DNA from: Phallusia fumigata
Lineage: Eukaryota > Chordata > Ascidiacea > Phlebobranchia > Ascidiidae
Reading direction: 5' to 3'
Length of the DNA stretch: 24,636 nucleotides
Assembly (NCBI GenBank): GCA_008931825.1
Contig: QXVZ01016792.1
Location: 1 to 24,636, forward strand
The notes under the pieces are model-generated. The model made no database searches. It was not told the origin of the DNA and saw only the letters and a program-made list of their open reading frames with translations. The position numbers and the translations under genes were made by a program. Of the stretch, positions 20,338 through 24,636 are shown one piece after another. The first letter of the stretch is position 1. Every line of letters starts with the position of its first letter.

Positions 20338-23081
20338 TTATTTCTTTGTTTTATTTACGACAGCGTACAAATCTCCGCTTCCATCAAGTTCCGACTGGGA
20401 ACTTTCATCTTGCTGCTTGATTCCCTCCTTATCTTTGACAACCACAGCGTACATCTCTTGGTTGTCCACGCTTTCATCGAGATTGTTCACAGATTCGTAC
20501 TGTTGGTTTTCTGACCCTTGGTTTTCATATTCATTAGGAATTCCAACATCTTCTGTTGTGGCGTACGTTGCTGCTTCACTTTGGCTGGCAGAGCAATTGT
20601 AGATCTCGTTGAAAACAGAGCCATAAATATGTTGTGTATCATCAACACTAATATATACGGGTTGATTGGTGTCGTTTTCATTGCCGTTAACATTTCCCTG
20701 CTTTGGTTTGTTTGGGTTGGAATCTTTTTGTCTCGTTGTCTTGATTTCATCTGTGGAAACAAAAAGTTATTGATATGGGCATGAGATATGCTCCGTAAAA
20801 CAGTTATGTTTTCAGTTTGGTGCAAAACATCAGTATTTAACAATTAAACCTAACCAACTTTTTTATGATTTTATAAAATTCTGGATTTGCTGCAGTGATT
20901 TTTTGCTTGAGAATTGTCGCATTCAAAAACGCGTGCCTTACAAAACCTTTTTCTTTAATGCCTAGTATTCAATCCGCAAAAAGAAAAACAATGGCATTGG
21001 GTTTTATTAGTAAGGTCTCACCAATTTCTGCATATTCCTGCGTCTCGTGTTTCGATCCTGCATCCGATCTGCAAATTAATAACACCAAAATATTTTTAGA
21101 AGTAAACTAATGATTCAAGTAAGGTAAAGTTTTGATACCTCCTGTGTTTGCGATACATAAATAGGCCTGCAGCTCCAGCGGCAACCATGACGCAAACAGA
21201 AACAGTCGTTGCCACAGCAACCAAAGTTGAATCGCTCCCTTGATCTGTAAAAATAAAAATACAAGGGGTTGCCGCTATAAGTGTAAATGTCAGTAGTTTC
21301 GAAGTTCTTGTTGTCAATGTTTTTTTCTGTGGTTAGTCCTGTTTCTTATGGTTTATTGCAACACGTTGTAACTTATCTTAACTCTAAATTGTAACATTTT
21401 CCACTAAGCAGAATGGCACAACTTGCTGGTCGGTAGTTATGTCAAAATTATTGTTGCTTGCGTTAAGCTAGGTCATATCCTGTAGCTACCACTCAATATT
21501 CTTCCTCTCACACTAAGTTATCACAATACTAGACGACCAAAGTACGCAACGGTACAGCCGTACCTGGTACGTCGTGAACAGTTGCATTGTAATTGTTTTT
21601 TTTTATGTTTTTGTCGATTCAACAACGTTGATTTCAGTTGTTTCTGTCAAAAAGTGATATTTAAAACTATAGAAAACCAGCGATTGATTGGCTTTACCTT
21701 GTACTTGATGTGTGGTCGGATCAAACAAACTTCGAAAAGTACTGGAAGGTGTTGAGGTAATCAATTTTGGACTAGAAACTTTTAACGTACGTGTAGTAGT
21801 GGTAGTAGTAGAAGTAGTAGTAGTAGCAGTAGTAGTAGTAGTAGTGGTTGTTGTTACTGAAGCGGTCGTTGAAACTACACACGACAATGCAATTTACTTG
21901 AACGGCTATTGCTTCGCGGCATGGTGGAGATGTTTTAGAGTGAGTAGGAAGGCATATCAGTTGGCTACAAACCACAGACATAACGAGTATATCAGTTATG
22001 TTGGTGCTGCAGGTGCGAAAAATCAATTACCTGAGTTTCGTCTTTGGCAAATGTATCTGGAAGTAATTGAACACTTGACATCCAACCACCTTGTACTTGG
22101 TTCTTCGCTCCATCCCATTGTTACACAATCTTCAATTCCACCACTGTCATTTGGATCTCCTCTTCGCCAAGGTGCTTGTGTATTATCAACATTTGTTCCA
22201 TCTGTCCATTGAAACGTGTTCGTAGGTCGGTTCCTGCTCGCACCGATGTAGAATGAATATGGTTTAGCTGCAAAATCAATGCAATATTAATCGTGTTGTT
22301 CAGCTGGGATAAGTAGATATTCCGGTCAAACATTTGCTTAGGTTTGTAAACGTAATTTTATTTCTTCGTGAACTACTTTTTATGACACGACATATTAACC
22401 TCAAAGCCTCTGCAAATTATATTTTTACGTACAAAAAGATAAGATAAACTGAAAACTATTGATCGTAGGTTTGGGCGAAATTTTCAATTTTTAGCCGACC
22501 CAGCCTTGGGTACTTCGTTGTCTAAGTAGCGGCTTCTGCGCCTTTTTAATATAGTTTCCCAACATTTGTTTGTATCTTGGCCAATTTTCCGCCGTAAGAT
22601 TTAGGCAGCTGTTTTCTTGTTCTGTGCCAGTGTTGTAACGTTTTAATTTCAAGGATTACATTCTTTGGAACAGAAACGAAATTTTACACAATATACTAAA
22701 CTGTTCCCACGTTTTTTTACCTAAGACAGAATAATGACTTTACCAATATAGCCAACATAAGATTAAAAAAGTCCTTAAATTTATTACGAAGCGTTGCAAG
22801 AAGATATAAAACTAAAAACTTAACATCAATACACAAAGTATCTGTAACTTGTTTTAGTTACCTGACACAGTTGCTGTTTTCTTTTTTAGTAATTCATAAA
22901 GCTCTGTAGTTTTAACATTTGCTACGGTGGCACTTCTATCACGACATCCAGCTTCGGCTTCAGAATATGAATTGACAGGCGTGAATACAACGAGATATTC
23001 ATAACCTTGAAATGTCTCCCAGGTTTGGGCGTGCAAAAGTTGAGCAAACAAAAATGAAACAAAAACTACAGCTCTCATCAT
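20338..23081 (-). CDS. Gene B: C-type lectin receptor with long ITAM-like tail
   Basis: Exons: 22862-23081 (ATG 23081, or the next ATG at 23078), 22031-22267, 21698-21874, 21564-21643, 21139-21244, 21022-21068, 20338-20750. Without exon 4 the join is 400 codons including the stop. Signal peptide ends LLHA; the CTLD has ELYELLKKKTA, FYIGASRN, QWTDGT, RWLDVKC and RYIC, but reads GDPNDSGG where relatives read GEPN. Exon 3 encodes a near-pure Thr run. Exon 4 contains a stop (CATAAA) and nine A residues that shift frame; it is symmetric in relatives, so skipping it restores the receptor. The helix is VAVATTVSVCVMVAAGAAG. Exon 6 has QEYAEI. The tail (about 137 residues) holds PVYISV, HIYGSV, EIYNCS, NEYENQ, QQYESV, EMYAVV and DLYAVV; YISV and YGSV are six residues apart, as in an ITAM with Val at +3. 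Confidence 0.72.
21564..21643 (-). pseudogene. Broken stalk exon 4 of gene B
   Basis: Good acceptor (TTTTTGACAG) and donor (CCAG|GTACG). The reading is ETTEINVVESTKT then TAA and a nine-A run, then in another frame NYNATVHDVP, which matches NCNATVQSEP in gene D. The exon is 80 nt where gene D has 81. If included, the protein ends in the stalk and would be secreted. Confidence 0.65.
21793..21855 (-). repeat. Trinucleotide repeat coding for the Thr stalk of gene B
   Basis: A (GTA)n/(GTT)n run on the plus strand, reading (ACT/ACA)n in the gene sense, with single Ala and Ser interruptions. It encodes about twenty Thr, a likely O-glycosylated mucin-type stalk. Such a run is prone to length change in multiples of three. 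Gene G has a shorter version at 7063-7103. Confidence 0.7.
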
Positions 23082-24158
23082 GTTGCAGGGACGACAAAAA
23101 CAATACTACTAGCTGTATTCAGGTATAGGCTACAGATGACTTCAATTGCTTTTTTATTTTATACCTGAATAAATTTTAACCGAAAATATAAAATGTTGCT
23201 GTTTAATTTTCCTGTAGTGCTAATAAATATATCACTGAGGTTTACCCATCGTCTTCAAACCTGTAACCACACAAATATCTGTCTATTTTTACTTTAACAT
23301 CTGTTTGTTCAGCAGGTAGTAATTGCTGATATAGCTTCAGTCCGCCCACTAAATAAACGTCACGATTACACACGGAAGTCGTGCGTCATTATTAACATTC
23401 CACTGAGGTGCATTGGAAAGCATACACTGCCGTTTCGGTTTGCTCTCTGTGACAATGACACTGCGGTAGTATGCGATCCGAAAAAGGTGCAAACAATGGC
23501 GCTGAAAGATTTTTAAAAAAATATTTCATCTGTTGAGTAAAGCTATGCAACTAAACCATGACGTTACACTTTCGGTTGCTGCTGAATAACGACGTGTTGT
23601 GTCATTATTAATTATTGTTCAACAGTCGCTAACCCCAAAAAACACATATTGTGCCAAACTTAATAAGCATGTCTTTGTGTATTCAATATAAGATATGAAT
23701 TGTTTCTAGCTGAATAAAAACAGCCGTTCGTTTGAAACGACATATGTTGACTGTCCCTTTTTGTTAACGTTCCTTTTCTAAAATGCACAACAGTTGAAAA
23801 CATTAGGATAATGATTTTTAGACATATTATTTATCTCATGGAGTATATTTTTTAGAATCCAACGTCAACCACTCGCAGGTTTGATAATACCATTCCACCA
23901 TTACTAACACAGCGCTAGAAAGTTGTAGTTGAACGTCAACAACATACTACCTACATACGGTTATTGTTCACTAGGATAGACATAACGAAGGGAAATACAA
24001 ACAACAAACATAATAGCAAGCTGCAATCAGCTAAATTCAGCAACGTCGTTGGTTAAGGGTGGCATTCACAAACGCACATTTACGTAAGTTTGATGGATGT
24101 TTGCAACTTGATCGTAAAAATGACCATCATTGTCATGTAGTGTTTCGTCAGAAACAAT
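23082..24158. other. Intergenic region between genes A and B
   Basis: Holds the gene B upstream module (23345-23389) and a copy of the recurrent GCATACACTGCC ... TCTCTGTGACAATG element (23415-23460). Nothing else recognisable between about 23470 and 24158. Confidence 0.45.
23345..23389 (-). promoter_or_regulatory. Gene B upstream module with ETS-like and CRE-like words
   Basis: Plus-strand reading CCCACTAAATAAACGTCACG, then CACGGAAGTCG and TGCGTCAT. It aligns with the gene D module and, except for one internal block, with the gene C module. It lies about 265-310 bases 5' of the ATG. Confidence 0.4.
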
Positions 24159-24636
24159 TTATGGATCAAAAAAGACGTTGTAGTAGGTCATCTCATTTGT
24201 AACATTATCATACAATGGCGCCTCCAGTGTCCTGGAAGCTCGTTGCTCAATGGGGTTTACATGTTTTGCAAAGAGCGAATTAAAAATTTAGCTTTTGTTT
24301 GTATACCTGGACGCCATGGATATAATTGGAAAAGGGTCGATCTCTATAGTTTATCAAGAAGCAACTCACATAATTGTAACTGAAGGCATCATGAACAAGT
24401 TTGTCATGCGTTTGAGTTTGTCACAGTACAACACTTTAAAACGTTCAATACCATGCTATCTGGACATAAAACAATCGGCGCAGTCTTACCGCTTTTGGGA
24501 AGTTTATTTGTATCTTCAATAGTATCTTCTTCGGATCTGCAAGATACAATGCACAATAAGAAAGTAAGAATGATTTCGCGGACATTTACTTACTTTTTGT
24601 TGCGGCGGCAGATAAACAACACAATCAATGAAGAAA
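24159..24636 (-). CDS. Gene A: 3' end of another receptor, partial at the window edge
   Basis: Four exons fit the family pattern. Transmembrane end at 24594-24636 (SSLIVLFICRRNK, donor GTAAGT, phase 2), exon 6 at 24490-24536 (47 nt, as in genes B, C, D and H; SEEDTIEDTNKLPKS), an extra small exon 24307-24343 (IDPFPIISMAS) and a last exon 24159-24231 with PLYDNVTNEMTYYNVFFDP and stop TAA. All junction phases agree (2, 1, 2). Exon 6 lacks the YAEI motif. The tail has two Y-x-x-V motifs (YDNV, YYNV) in a 13-residue span. The extra exon and different ending set this gene apart from both other tail types. The signal peptide, CTLD and stalk lie right of the window, so membership of the lectin family is inferred from context and exon pattern. 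Confidence 0.5.

Noticed and set aside
21793..21855. The regular GTA repeats as a CRISPR-like or regulatory array
   Set aside because: It is a trinucleotide run in frame with a Thr stalk exon in animal DNA.

Overview
The window is eukaryotic, AT-rich, intron-containing animal DNA. Nearly everything I can decode lies on the minus strand, as short exons with GT/AG boundaries that can be joined in one fixed phase pattern. The encoded proteins are type I membrane receptors: signal peptide, one C-type lectin-like domain (CTLD), Thr/Ser/Pro-rich stalk, one transmembrane helix, and a cytoplasmic tail rich in tyrosine motifs. Compact introns, a head-to-tail lectin receptor array and possible trans-splice acceptors just 5' of some start codons suggest an invertebrate chordate, most likely an ascidian of the Ciona type. 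This species guess is inference, not proven.

Layout from the 5' side (high coordinates) to the 3' side (low coordinates). Gene A (24159 to beyond the right edge) is the 3' end of a receptor with a distinct short tail. Gene B (20338-23081) has a long tail with an ITAM-like tyrosine pair. Gene C (17054-19794) is complete with a short ITIM-like tail. Gene D (13909-15776) has a nonsense codon in the CTLD, no stalk exon and a clipped tail. Relic E (11023-11524) and relic F (9044-9645) are 3' ends of genes that have lost their CTLD exons. Gene G (5714-8407) has an intact CTLD but in-frame stops in the stalk and tail exons. Gene H (1006-3847) is complete. Relic I (238-418) is a decayed first exon. 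Positions 1-2045 and about 8010-9965 are two copies of one segmental duplication, carrying the tail of one gene, an intergenic promoter and the first exon of the next gene.

The shared exon order is: exon 1 (signal peptide plus N-terminal CTLD half), exon 2 (C-terminal CTLD half), exon 3 (Thr-rich stalk), exon 4 (second stalk piece), exon 5 (transmembrane), exon 6 (tiny, usually with a YA[ED][IL] motif), exon 7 (tail). All junctions are phase 1 except those flanking exon 6 on its 5' side (phase 2), so exons 2, 3 and 4 can be skipped singly without losing frame. Several apparent lesions can be bypassed by skipping or by nearby replacement acceptors.

The most interesting feature is the mosaic. 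CTLD exons fall into two groups (B/C/D and G/H/I) and tails into two main groups (long: B and G; short YxNV type: C, D, E, F, H), and the groupings cross. Similar ectodomains are joined to different signalling tails, as in paired activating and inhibitory immune receptors. No RNA gene, intact transposon or CRISPR array was recognised.
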